Assembly: GCA_016873335.1 (NCBI GenBank)
Contig: VGXN01000004.1
Coordinates: 1-64,000, forward strand
Direction of reading: 5' to 3'
DNA length: 64,000 nt
Origin: Phycisphaerae bacterium
Lineage (GTDB): Bacteria > Planctomycetota > Phycisphaerae > Phycisphaerales > SM1A02
Shown: positions 40,679 through 48,606 of the stretch, piece after piece
Position numbering within the stretch: the first letter of the stretch is position 1
How the letters are laid out: every line of letters begins with the position of its first letter
Made by a program: the position numbers and the translations under genes
Notes under the pieces: model-generated
Database searches by the model: none
Seen by the model: only the letters and a program-made list of their open reading frames with translations
Told to the model about the DNA's origin: nothing

Positions 40679-41419
40679 TCACGCGCGTGCCGCGCTCGAG
40701 CGACTGCTGCCGCGCCCGCGCTTGGCGCGTTCCATCGCTTGTTTGACGGCACCACGCGGCTTGGGCTTTGACTCACGCTCCTTGCGTGCCTCCTCGGCGC
40801 GCCCGGAGTTGTGGAAGTGGTCCACCGCTGCTGTCAGCGCATAGTGGACTTGCAGCGCGCGCTCCTGGCTGAAGCGGCGCTCCAGTGCCGCCGCGAAATC
40901 GGCAGGGGTCGCATCATCGACCAGCACTTCCGTGTGGCGCATCAGGTCGACCGTTGTCTGGTCGACCGGCACAAGCGCCACTCCAAAGCCGATGAGCATC
41001 ATCCGCGAGGAGACATAGGTGGGCATGCCATCCAGATGCTCGAGGTAGGTGCGCACATCGCGCTTGGGCTTTCCGACAAGCTGTTCAAGACTGACCTTGT
41101 GGTGGCGGCGAAACACATCCGCGAGCGTGGAACGCACTCGGCGCATGCGGTTGAACGCCTCCGGAAACTTCGGATGGATGGTCTGCACCATCTCCTCCAC
41201 AAGATTCACGCGGAACTCGTTGAAGTCCACATTGCGGCTTCGGATGCGCGCGAGCGCCGCATCGGCCTGCTCAAGTGTCGCGTCGTACAGCAGCGACGAG
41301 TGCAGGAACAGTGCAACGAGATCCCCGCTGTTGGGTTCCTCGGTGCGTGCCCTCGGCGTCCACTTCTTGACCAGCGAGTTGAAGCGATTGATGTTGAAGT
41401 GCGTCTTTCGATCTCTCAT
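40679..41419 (-). CDS. HhH-GPD / endonuclease III-like protein lacking canonical catalytic Lys and Fe-S cysteines
   Basis: LEHLDGMPTYVSSRMMLIGFGVALVPVDQTTVDLMRHTEV aligns by eye with endonuclease III LPGVGRKTANVVL..F....PVDTHV; no C-terminal 4Fe-4S Cys motif; ATGA coupled to rbfA. Confidence 0.6.
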   Translation of the reverse strand: MRDRKTHFNINRFNSLVKKWTPRARTEEPNSGDLVALFLHSSLLYDATLEQADAALARIRSRNVDFNEFRVNLVEEMVQTIHPKFPEAFNRMRRVRSTLADVFRRHHKVSLEQLVGKPKRDVRTYLEHLDGMPTYVSSRMMLIGFGVALVPVDQTTVDLMRHTEVLVDDATPADFAAALERRFSQERALQVHYALTAAVDHFHNSGRAEEARKERESKPKPRGAVKQAMERAKRGRGSSRSSAARA

Positions 41420-41880
41420 GGTTCTGGTTCCCCCTCGGTGTGGTGGTCTGTCGTGTCCCCGCTGCCAGCGACTGCACCCGCGTCGTATCCCATGTTTGGC
41501 AGCGACGAACGCAGTTCGAAGGCAAGTTCAGGCACGCGCCGCAGCGTCGTGGAGTCGCGAAGCGAAGAGCGCAGGAAGCCCGCCGCGCTGCGCAGCGCAG
41601 CGATCGAGAGCGGACCACGGTCCGACGGCAGCACCGACACGGAGACGCGCGCATGCAGCAGATCGGGGCTCACGGAAACATCCTGGACGGACACCATTCC
41701 CTGCAGCCGCGGGTCCGCAAGTCCACGCGTGATGCGCTCCTGCAGCGCACGCTGCAGGACGCTCGCCACCTGCGCGGGGCGTGAACTCGGCACCGCCTCA
41801 CGCAGGCTGCCATCCGGCGCGAACGAGAGGCCCGGCGGCAGCTTTGGTCCCTTGCCGCGGCGCTCACGCATTGCCGCCAC
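41416..41880 (-). CDS. rbfA: ribosome-binding factor A
   Basis: SSRPAQVASVLQRALQERITRGLADPRLQGMVSVQDVSVSPDLLHARVSVSVL; position after infB. Confidence 0.88.
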   Translation of the reverse strand: MAAMRERRGKGPKLPPGLSFAPDGSLREAVPSSRPAQVASVLQRALQERITRGLADPRLQGMVSVQDVSVSPDLLHARVSVSVLPSDRGPLSIAALRSAAGFLRSSLRDSTTLRRVPELAFELRSSLPNMGYDAGAVAGSGDTTDHHTEGEPEP

Positions 41881-44737
41881 CCAGCGGACGCACCATCGTC
41901 GTGCGGTAGCACTCGAGGATGTCGCCCTCGCGAATGTCGTCGTACCCGTTGATCTTCATGCCGCACTCGTTCCCCGAGCGGACTTCCTTCGCATCGTCCT
42001 TGAACCGCTTGAGCTGTTCGAGGCGGCGATCCTTCTCGATCACGATGCCATCGCGTGTGACACGAATCTGCGCGTTGCGTTCGATCGTGCCATCCGTGAC
42101 GTAGCAGCCCGCAACCGCACCAACCTTCGAGATCTTGAACACCGCACGGACCTCCGCATGGCCGAGCACCTGCAGGCGAACCTCAGGCTCGAGCAATCCG
42201 CGTACCGCCTTGTCCATGTCCTCCGTCAGCTGGTAGATGATGTCGTAGAGGCGCAGATCGACCTTGCGGACTTCCGCAAGCTGCCGCGCCTTTCCGGTGC
42301 TGGTCACATTGAATCCGACCACCACGGCGCCGGTGGTCGACGCGAGTTCCACATCGCTCTCGTTGATGCCGCCCACCGCAGCGTGCTTGATCGATATCGT
42401 CACATCATCCGCCTTGATCTTGCCAAGCACAGCCTTCAGCGTCTCGACCGAGCCCTGCACATCCGCCTTGACCACGAGCGGCAGCTCCTTTCGCTTCGAC
42501 TTCGCCATCGTCTCGAAGATGTTGTCGAGCGTGACCTTCGGCGCGGAGAGTTCGCGCTCACGTTCAAGGGCGCGGCGCTCAAGCGCTGCCTGCTCCGCGG
42601 CAGCGAGCGAATCCACCACATAGAACTTGTCCCCCGCATCCGGCAGAGTGTCGATGCCCGAGATCGCCACGGGGGTGGTGGGATGCGCCGACTGCGTCCG
42701 CTTGCCGTGGTCATCCACGATGTCGCGCACCCGACCGAACGCGCGCCCAACGACCACGAAATCACCGCGCTTCAGCGTCCCTTCCTGAACGAGCAGTTGC
42801 GCGACCGCGCCGCGCCCCTCCTCCATTCGCGCCTCAAGCACCGTGCCCTGCGCGTGCCCGCCCCAATCGGCCTTCAGCTCCAGCACATCCGCCTGCAGCG
42901 CAATGAGCGCGAGCAGATCGTCGACGCCAGTGCCCTTCAGACCGCTCACTTGTGCGACTTCGACGGAACCGCCCCACGGCACAGGGTTCAGTTCGTTTGC
43001 CGTCATCTGGCCATAGACCTTCTGAAGTCCTTGCTCGCTGAACTCGGGACGGTCAATCTTGTTGAGCGCCACGATCATCGCGACCTTCGCCGCACGCGCA
43101 TGGTTGATGCTCTCGACCGTCTGCGGCATGATGCCATCGACCGCATCGACCACGAGCACCACGATGTCCGTCACCCGTGCACCACGCGCACGCATGGCGG
43201 TGAATGCCTCGTGACCTGGCGTGTCAATGAAGGTGATCGGTCGCTTCTGTCCGCCCGCGTTCACATGGACCTGGAACGCGCGCGTCGACTGGGTGATCCC
43301 GCCCGCCTCGCCAGCGGCGACATTGGTCGATCGAATGCGATCGAGCAGCGTCGTCTTGCCGTGGTCGACATGACCGAGGATCGTCACGACTGGAGGACGC
43401 ACGCGTTCATCCGTGCGCTGACGGTCCGCAAATCGCTCGACGATCTCTTCGGACGCGGTCTTCATGCGGTCGATCTCCACCTCCACGCCAAAGTCCATCA
43501 TCACTTCCATCGCCTGCTCGCCATCGAGTGCAGCGTTGATGGTGATGGGATTCCCTGCCAGCAGGAAGTGCTTCATGATCTCCGCCACCTTCACGCCGCT
43601 GATCTCCGACAGTTCCTTCACGGACACAGGATCAGGAACGCGGATCGGTCCCTGCGGCTTGGCGACAGTGCGGGTCGGCGCGGGACCTGTTGGGCGTCGC
43701 GGGGCACTGTGCCGCTTGAAGTACCCATCCGCGCCTTCCATCTGGCGCTTCTTCTCTTTGAGATCAAGATCGCGGAACTTGTCGCGCTGCCCCGAACCAG
43801 CGCGGCCCGATCGCCCGCTGTCCGCTGGTCGTCGCGTTCCGGCACCGCCTGCACCTGCGCCGCCAGGGCCCGGCGGTCCCCCCGGACGCACAATTCCCGC
43901 CCCGCCGCCGCCCATCGGGCTTCGACCAAAGGGCGGCCGTGATGGACCGAACGGACTCCGTGGGCGAGGCGTGGAAACCTGATCGGCTTGTTCCACGCGG
44001 ATCACCTTGGGACCCGAGAGCGCGGTCTTCGCTGGCTGCTGCAACTGCTCTCCAAGATTGCGGGGGCGCACGGGTCTCGTGGGAACGTTCATGGGCGCCG
44101 GAACAATCGGCTTCGGCGGCGCCGGCGGTCGTGGCGGCGGAGCCGTCACGCGCGGCAGTGTTGGCGCGGCAGATCCCCCGCCGCCGCCTGCAGGAGGCGG
44201 ACTTGGGCGTGCACCCAGAGGTGTACCTAGCTGACCGACGTTTGGACCCGTGGGCGGCACCTTCGCAGACACGGTCTTCGGCGCGGCTTGCGCCGGCGCT
44301 CCCGCAACGGGCGCTCGAGTCGTCGCAGCAGAGGCAGCAGGACCGACGGCGGGTGCCGCTGCAACGGATGTCCGCTTGCTCGGCGACGCGGGTGCGGTTG
44401 GCGCGGAAGCCGCAGTTGGCTCAACCCCACCGCCCGCCGCCGCGGCGGTCGAATCCGGATCCTCAACCTTCTTGCGCTTCTTCGGCGCAGCCCTCTTTGC
44501 CTTTTCGCGCAGCGCACTGACATCGACATGCTCGCTGGTCTCTGTCGCACTGGAAGTCGCCCCGCCACCGAACCATTCCTTGATCGTCTCCGCAAGACCG
44601 AGCGTCACGGTGGCTTGCGCCGTGGTCACTCCCTCGACACCCTCGCGCGCGCACTTCTCGATGATGTCCTTTGCGGAGATCCCGATGTCCTTTGCGATCT
44701 GGGTGATTCGAACTTTCTTGAGGGTCTTGGTTGCCAC
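41864..44737 (-). CDS. infB: translation initiation factor IF-2
   Basis: [59 protein letters not shown]-rich N-terminal linker. GTG start. Confidence 0.96.
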   Translation of the reverse strand: MATKTLKKVRITQIAKDIGISAKDIIEKCAREGVEGVTTAQATVTLGLAETIKEWFGGGATSSATETSEHVDVSALREKAKRAAPKKRKKVEDPDSTAAAAGGGVEPTAASAPTAPASPSKRTSVAAAPAVGPAASAATTRAPVAGAPAQAAPKTVSAKVPPTGPNVGQLGTPLGARPSPPPAGGGGGSAAPTLPRVTAPPPRPPAPPKPIVPAPMNVPTRPVRPRNLGEQLQQPAKTALSGPKVIRVEQADQVSTPRPRSPFGPSRPPFGRSPMGGGGAGIVRPGGPPGPGGAGAGGAGTRRPADSGRSGRAGSGQRDKFRDLDLKEKKRQMEGADGYFKRHSAPRRPTGPAPTRTVAKPQGPIRVPDPVSVKELSEISGVKVAEIMKHFLLAGNPITINAALDGEQAMEVMMDFGVEVEIDRMKTASEEIVERFADRQRTDERVRPPVVTILGHVDHGKTTLLDRIRSTNVAAGEAGGITQSTRAFQVHVNAGGQKRPITFIDTPGHEAFTAMRARGARVTDIVVLVVDAVDGIMPQTVESINHARAAKVAMIVALNKIDRPEFSEQGLQKVYGQMTANELNPVPWGGSVEVAQVSGLKGTGVDDLLALIALQADVLELKADWGGHAQGTVLEARMEEGRGAVAQLLVQEGTLKRGDFVVVGRAFGRVRDIVDDHGKRTQSAHPTTPVAISGIDTLPDAGDKFYVVDSLAAAEQAALERRALERERELSAPKVTLDNIFETMAKSKRKELPLVVKADVQGSVETLKAVLGKIKADDVTISIKHAAVGGINESDVELASTTGAVVVGFNVTSTGKARQLAEVRKVDLRLYDIIYQLTEDMDKAVRGLLEPEVRLQVLGHAEVRAVFKISKVGAVAGCYVTDGTIERNAQIRVTRDGIVIEKDRRLEQLKRFKDDAKEVRSGNECGMKINGYDDIREGDILECYRTTMVRPLGGGNA

Positions 44738-44831
44738 AACAGGCTCCGTGTCTTTCGTTCAGTCTTGCAGATCCGTCATGATTTCGATCTATTGCCGATC
44801 CTGGCGAACACCACTCTGATTCTCCTTCGGG

Positions 44832-46166
44832 TCAACTCTGGCTCGTTCCACCGCCACCGAGGATGCTGTCAGCCGCCGCTTCGCTCTGTGCGTCCGTCTC
44901 AACAACAGGCTCGTCCGCAGCGCCACCGCCGAGGACCGCATCAACGACGGCGCCTTCCTCTGCCTGCCGCGCTTCAGCCTCCGCACGCTCACGCTGCATT
45001 TCCTCGGCGACCACCTTCGCGCGCACCGTGCACGCATCGACCACCCGCAGTGCAAGTTCTTCGCTCATGCCGCACTCGTTGATGAGGCTCTGTTCGCCGA
45101 TCTCTTCGACGTCAAACACACTGATCATGCCGAGCGCGCCCATGCGGTCGAGCATCTCATCGGTGACACCCTCCACTGCCTTGACCGCGCCCTGCAGCGT
45201 CTGCAACCCCTTCTCGAACTCGGGCGGTGTGAGGATGTCCACATCCCATCCCGTCAGCCGCGCCGCGAGGCGAACATTCTGCCCCCGGCGACCAATCGCC
45301 AGTGACAGTTGATCATCGCGCACGATGATCGTGGCACGACCGAGTTCGAAGCAGAGGCTCACTTCCTCGACCTCCGCTGGCTTCAGCGCGTTGGAGATGA
45401 GCACTTGGCTCGACTCGTTCCACCGCACGATGTCGATCTTCTCTCCACCAAGTTCATCCACGATGTTGCGGATCCGAGAACCGCGCACGCCCACGCATGC
45501 ACCAACTGCGTCCACCTTCGAATCGACCGAGGACACGGCGATCTTGGTGCGGAAGCCAGGCTCGCGCGCCATTGCCTTGATCTCGATGGTGCGTTCAGCC
45601 ACCTCGGGCACCTCCGACTCGAAGAGGCGGCGGATGAAGTCGGGATGCGCGCGGCTCATGACGATCTTCACCTGGCTGCCCGCGTCGCGGACATCGAGCA
45701 GGATGCATCGAACGCGGTCGCCCGGCTGAAACTGCTCGCCTGGGATCTGCTCGCTCTTGGGCATGAAGCCTTCGGTGCGGTCGACCTGCACGATGAGGGC
45801 GTTCCCCTCGTAGCGCAGCGCACTGCCCGTCACGAGTTCGCCTTGCCGCTTCGAGTACTCATCGAGCAGCGACACGCGCTCGTTCTCGCGGAAGCGCTGG
45901 ATCATCACTTGCTTCGCCGTCTGCGCGGGAATGCGCCCGAGCTTCTCGAGCGGGATCATCTCGTGACCGCCATCCTCGAGATTTCGCCAGAGCGAGATCG
46001 TGCCCGTCTGGCGATCGATCGCGCAGCCGAACTCTTCGAGATTTTCCGAGTTGAAGTGCTTGCGGACGGCACTCACCATGGCTTGCTCAAGGTCTTGCAC
46101 GAGCAACTCGCGGTCGATGTTCTTGTCGCGCGCCAGCGTGTCGAGGTGTCGGATCAGTTCGCTCAT
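44832..46166 (-). CDS. nusA: transcription termination/antitermination protein NusA
   Basis: DLEQAMVSAVRKHF, S1-like region, KH domains (RDDQLSLAIGRRGQNVRLAARLTGWDVDI); SD AAAGGACTGACACC before ATG 46166. Confidence 0.95.
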   Translation of the reverse strand: MSELIRHLDTLARDKNIDRELLVQDLEQAMVSAVRKHFNSENLEEFGCAIDRQTGTISLWRNLEDGGHEMIPLEKLGRIPAQTAKQVMIQRFRENERVSLLDEYSKRQGELVTGSALRYEGNALIVQVDRTEGFMPKSEQIPGEQFQPGDRVRCILLDVRDAGSQVKIVMSRAHPDFIRRLFESEVPEVAERTIEIKAMAREPGFRTKIAVSSVDSKVDAVGACVGVRGSRIRNIVDELGGEKIDIVRWNESSQVLISNALKPAEVEEVSLCFELGRATIIVRDDQLSLAIGRRGQNVRLAARLTGWDVDILTPPEFEKGLQTLQGAVKAVEGVTDEMLDRMGALGMISVFDVEEIGEQSLINECGMSEELALRVVDACTVRAKVVAEEMQRERAEAEARQAEEGAVVDAVLGGGAADEPVVETDAQSEAAADSILGGGGTSQS

Positions 46167-46246
46167 GGTGTCAGTCCTTTCAGGCTTCTGTCGAGATGTT
46201 GGGATGTACCGAGTTGTCGCCGCGAACACGAGACACAATCCTGACC

Positions 46247-46283
46247 AAACAAAAAGACCATGTTCGCCGCGGCGCGAACATGG
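46247..46283 (-). terminator. intrinsic terminator (minus strand) upstream of nusA
   Basis: Perfect 10-bp inverted repeat CCATGTTCGC (46258-46267) / GCGAACATGG (46274-46283), 6-nt loop, followed on the minus strand by TCTTTTTGTTT. Confidence 0.75.
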
Positions 46284-46561
46284 CCCGTCCACAAACGGCG
46301 TTGTGCCACGGGGTCAGACCACGGTGGTCTCCTCACGGCACGACACCCCTGCTCCCGAAAGACGCAGATGGACGCGAAAACGCGTCATATGCGGCTTCCG
46401 ACTGCCGATTCGACTCGATCCGAGAAAGAAAGGATGGAGGGTCGCATAGAGCAGCTGCACCTTGGGAACCTTGGGGGAACCGTGACGACCCAAAGCCGTA
46501 CGGAGCCAAGATCCATTCAGGAAACGGAACGGACGGGCCTCCCAAAGTCGCCCTTGGGAGA
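46247..46561 (-). ncRNA. candidate structured leader or independent ncRNA upstream of nusA
   Basis: Between a sigma70-like promoter (46568-46596) and an intrinsic terminator; possible closing helix GGCCCGTCC (46539-46531) / GGACGGGCC (46290-46282), local hairpin GACGCG-TTTT-CGCGTC, helix GGGTCG/CGACCC; no convincing ORF. Confidence 0.45.
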
Positions 46562-46567
46562 ACGGCA

Positions 46568-46596
46568 AGTATAGCGCAGCGCACCTGATTTCGCAA
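46568..46596 (-). promoter_or_regulatory. sigma70-like promoter for nusA leader/ncRNA
   Basis: Minus strand TTGCGA-N17-TATACT. Confidence 0.6.
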
Positions 46597-46640
46597 GCGA
46601 TTTCGGCGAATGCGGGGCCATCTCCGTACACTCCGTTGAG

Positions 46641-48602
46641 ATGCGCGCTTCACTGTGGATGCTGCCATGCATGGTGATTTTCGGCTGGGGGAACGCCCCC
46701 GCTGCGGCGCAGTCGCCCGACGATCCCGTGCGCGCGAGAGTCGTGCTCGCAGCGACAACGGTGGCCCCCGGAGCGGATCTTCCCGCCGCGATCGAGGTCT
46801 CCATCGCGCCGCGGTGGCACATGTGGACGCAGGCTGGCGCGACCGTGCCAGACGCTGCCATATTCGATGGCGCCGAGTGGACAACCGCCGAAGCGTCCGG
46901 CGTGGGCGGCGCGGTGCGCGCCGCGTCGGCCGCCACCGGCATGTGGATGACCGCACCGACGAATGCGTTCACGCCACTGCTTGCACAGTGGCCGAGGTCC
47001 CACCTTGTCACTGCCGATGTCGGCGATGGGCCGCAGAAGTACGCGGTCTTCGAGGGGACATTCGTCATCGGGGTGCCGCTTGCAATCGCAGCCGATGCCA
47101 GCGAAGGCGAGCACACGTTCACGCTGCGCTTGCGCTATCAAGCGTGCGATGCAACGACTTGCCTCGCGCCGACCGAAATCGACATGCCCGTCACATTGCG
47201 TGTGGCGGCTGGTGCGGCGATGCCTGCGCTCGATGCAGCACTTAAGGACTTTGACGCGAGCATCTTCGCAGCGCTCAACAGTGGCGGGGCCGGTCCGCGT
47301 CCGGTCCTGTTCGACTTCTTCGGTGCGACATTTTCCATTGATCCGACGGGCACCGGCTTCCTGCTCGTGCTTCTGATCGCTGCGCTCGGTGGAGCGCTGC
47401 TGAACTTCACGCCCTGCGTCCTGCCCGTGATTCCACTGAAGATCATGGGGCTCGCGCACAGCGCGGGCAATCGGCGGCGCTGTGTGATGCTTGGCGCGAT
47501 GCTGTCGCTTGGCGTGATCGCATTCTGGGTGGGGCTTGGTGTTGCCGTGTCGCTCATCAGCGGATTCACGACATCGAGCCAACTTTTCCAGTATCCATGG
47601 TTCACCATCGGCGTTGGTGTCATCATCGCCGTGATGGCGATCGGCATGTGCGGGCTCTTTTCCGTGCGTTTGCCGCAGTCGGTCGCGGGCATCGACTTCC
47701 GTCACGACACACTGGCTGGCTCGTTCGGTTTCGGCATCATGACGGCAGTGCTCTCCACGCCGTGCACCGCACCGCTCATGGGAGCCGCCGCGGCATGGGC
47801 CGCCACGCAGCAGCCGTGGGTGGTGCTGCTGGTGTTTGGCGTCATCGGCAGCGGCATGGCGCTGCCGTACATGGTGCTCAGCGCGTTCCCGCAGCTCGTG
47901 CAGCGGGTCCCGCGCAGCGGTCCCGCGAGTGATCTGGTGAAGCAGGTCATGGGTCTGCTGCTGTTGGCTGCCGCCGCATACTTCATTGGCGCGGGTGCCG
48001 CGGGCATGCTCGCGGCGCCACCCGAGCCGCCGACGAAAGACTACTGGTGGTTCGTCGCGGCGCTCGGCATCGCGGCAGGCGGCTGGATGAGTGTGCGCAC
48101 CTGGTGCATCACGCCGCGCATGCAGCCACGCCTCGTGTTCGGATCACTTGGGCTTGGGATCGTGGTCGCGAGCGCTGCAATCGGCATTCAACTGACCGAT
48201 GATGGCAAGATTCCGTGGGTGTACTTCACACCCGAGCGCCTCGCCGATGCGCAGGCACGCGGGGATGCGGTGGTGGTGGACTTCACCGCGGAGTGGTGTC
48301 TCAACTGCAAGACGCTCGAGAAGACGATCCTTGAAAGCGATGCGGTTGCGGCGCGGCTCAGCAGTGCCGGGGTCACGCCGATCAAGGTCGACTTCACAGG
48401 CGACAACCCGCAGGGACGCGCGCTCCTGAAGCGCTTTGATCGACTCACGATTCCGCTGCTTGTTGTCCTCTCGCCCAGCGGCGAAGAAGTATTCAAGAGC
48501 GACACCTACACGCCCGCGCAAGTGCTGCAGGCGATCGATGCCGCGCAGGGACAACCGCCTGCAACCGGCGCGACCGCAGCCGCGACTCAATCGCAGGGCT
48601 GA
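46641..48602 (+). CDS. dsbD: thiol:disulfide interchange protein DsbD
   Basis: FTPCVLPVIPLKIMGL and VLSTPCTAPLMGAA transmembrane Cys motifs; C-terminal thioredoxin FTAEWCLNCKTLE; N-terminal DsbD-N-like region. Confidence 0.92.
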   Translation: MRASLWMLPCMVIFGWGNAPAAAQSPDDPVRARVVLAATTVAPGADLPAAIEVSIAPRWHMWTQAGATVPDAAIFDGAEWTTAEASGVGGAVRAASAATGMWMTAPTNAFTPLLAQWPRSHLVTADVGDGPQKYAVFEGTFVIGVPLAIAADASEGEHTFTLRLRYQACDATTCLAPTEIDMPVTLRVAAGAAMPALDAALKDFDASIFAALNSGGAGPRPVLFDFFGATFSIDPTGTGFLLVLLIAALGGALLNFTPCVLPVIPLKIMGLAHSAGNRRRCVMLGAMLSLGVIAFWVGLGVAVSLISGFTTSSQLFQYPWFTIGVGVIIAVMAIGMCGLFSVRLPQSVAGIDFRHDTLAGSFGFGIMTAVLSTPCTAPLMGAAAAWAATQQPWVVLLVFGVIGSGMALPYMVLSAFPQLVQRVPRSGPASDLVKQVMGLLLLAAAAYFIGAGAAGMLAAPPEPPTKDYWWFVAALGIAAGGWMSVRTWCITPRMQPRLVFGSLGLGIVVASAAIGIQLTDDGKIPWVYFTPERLADAQARGDAVVVDFTAEWCLNCKTLEKTILESDAVAARLSSAGVTPIKVDFTGDNPQGRALLKRFDRLTIPLLVVLSPSGEEVFKSDTYTPAQVLQAIDAAQGQPPATGATAAATQSQG

Positions 48603-48606
48603 CCCC

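Noticed and set aside
40811-43942. 1043-aa plus-strand ORF antisense to infB/rbfA/HhH gene
   Set aside because: Compositionally biased (R/H/L rich) with no motif; infB on the opposite strand is unambiguous.
46261-46561. Assignment of the nusA-upstream RNA to RNase P RNA, tmRNA, SRP RNA or 6S RNA
   Set aside because: I could not find the conserved core sequences of these RNAs by reading; left as unassigned pending an Rfam/Infernal search.
46333-46956. 207-aa minus-strand ORF covering the nusA leader and the start of dsbD
   Set aside because: Crosses the inferred promoter and the dsbD 5' coding region; Arg/Ser-rich shadow composition.
46650-47705. 351-aa minus-strand ORF opposite dsbD
   Set aside because: Antisense to DsbD with no recognisable domain; typical GC-rich shadow ORF.
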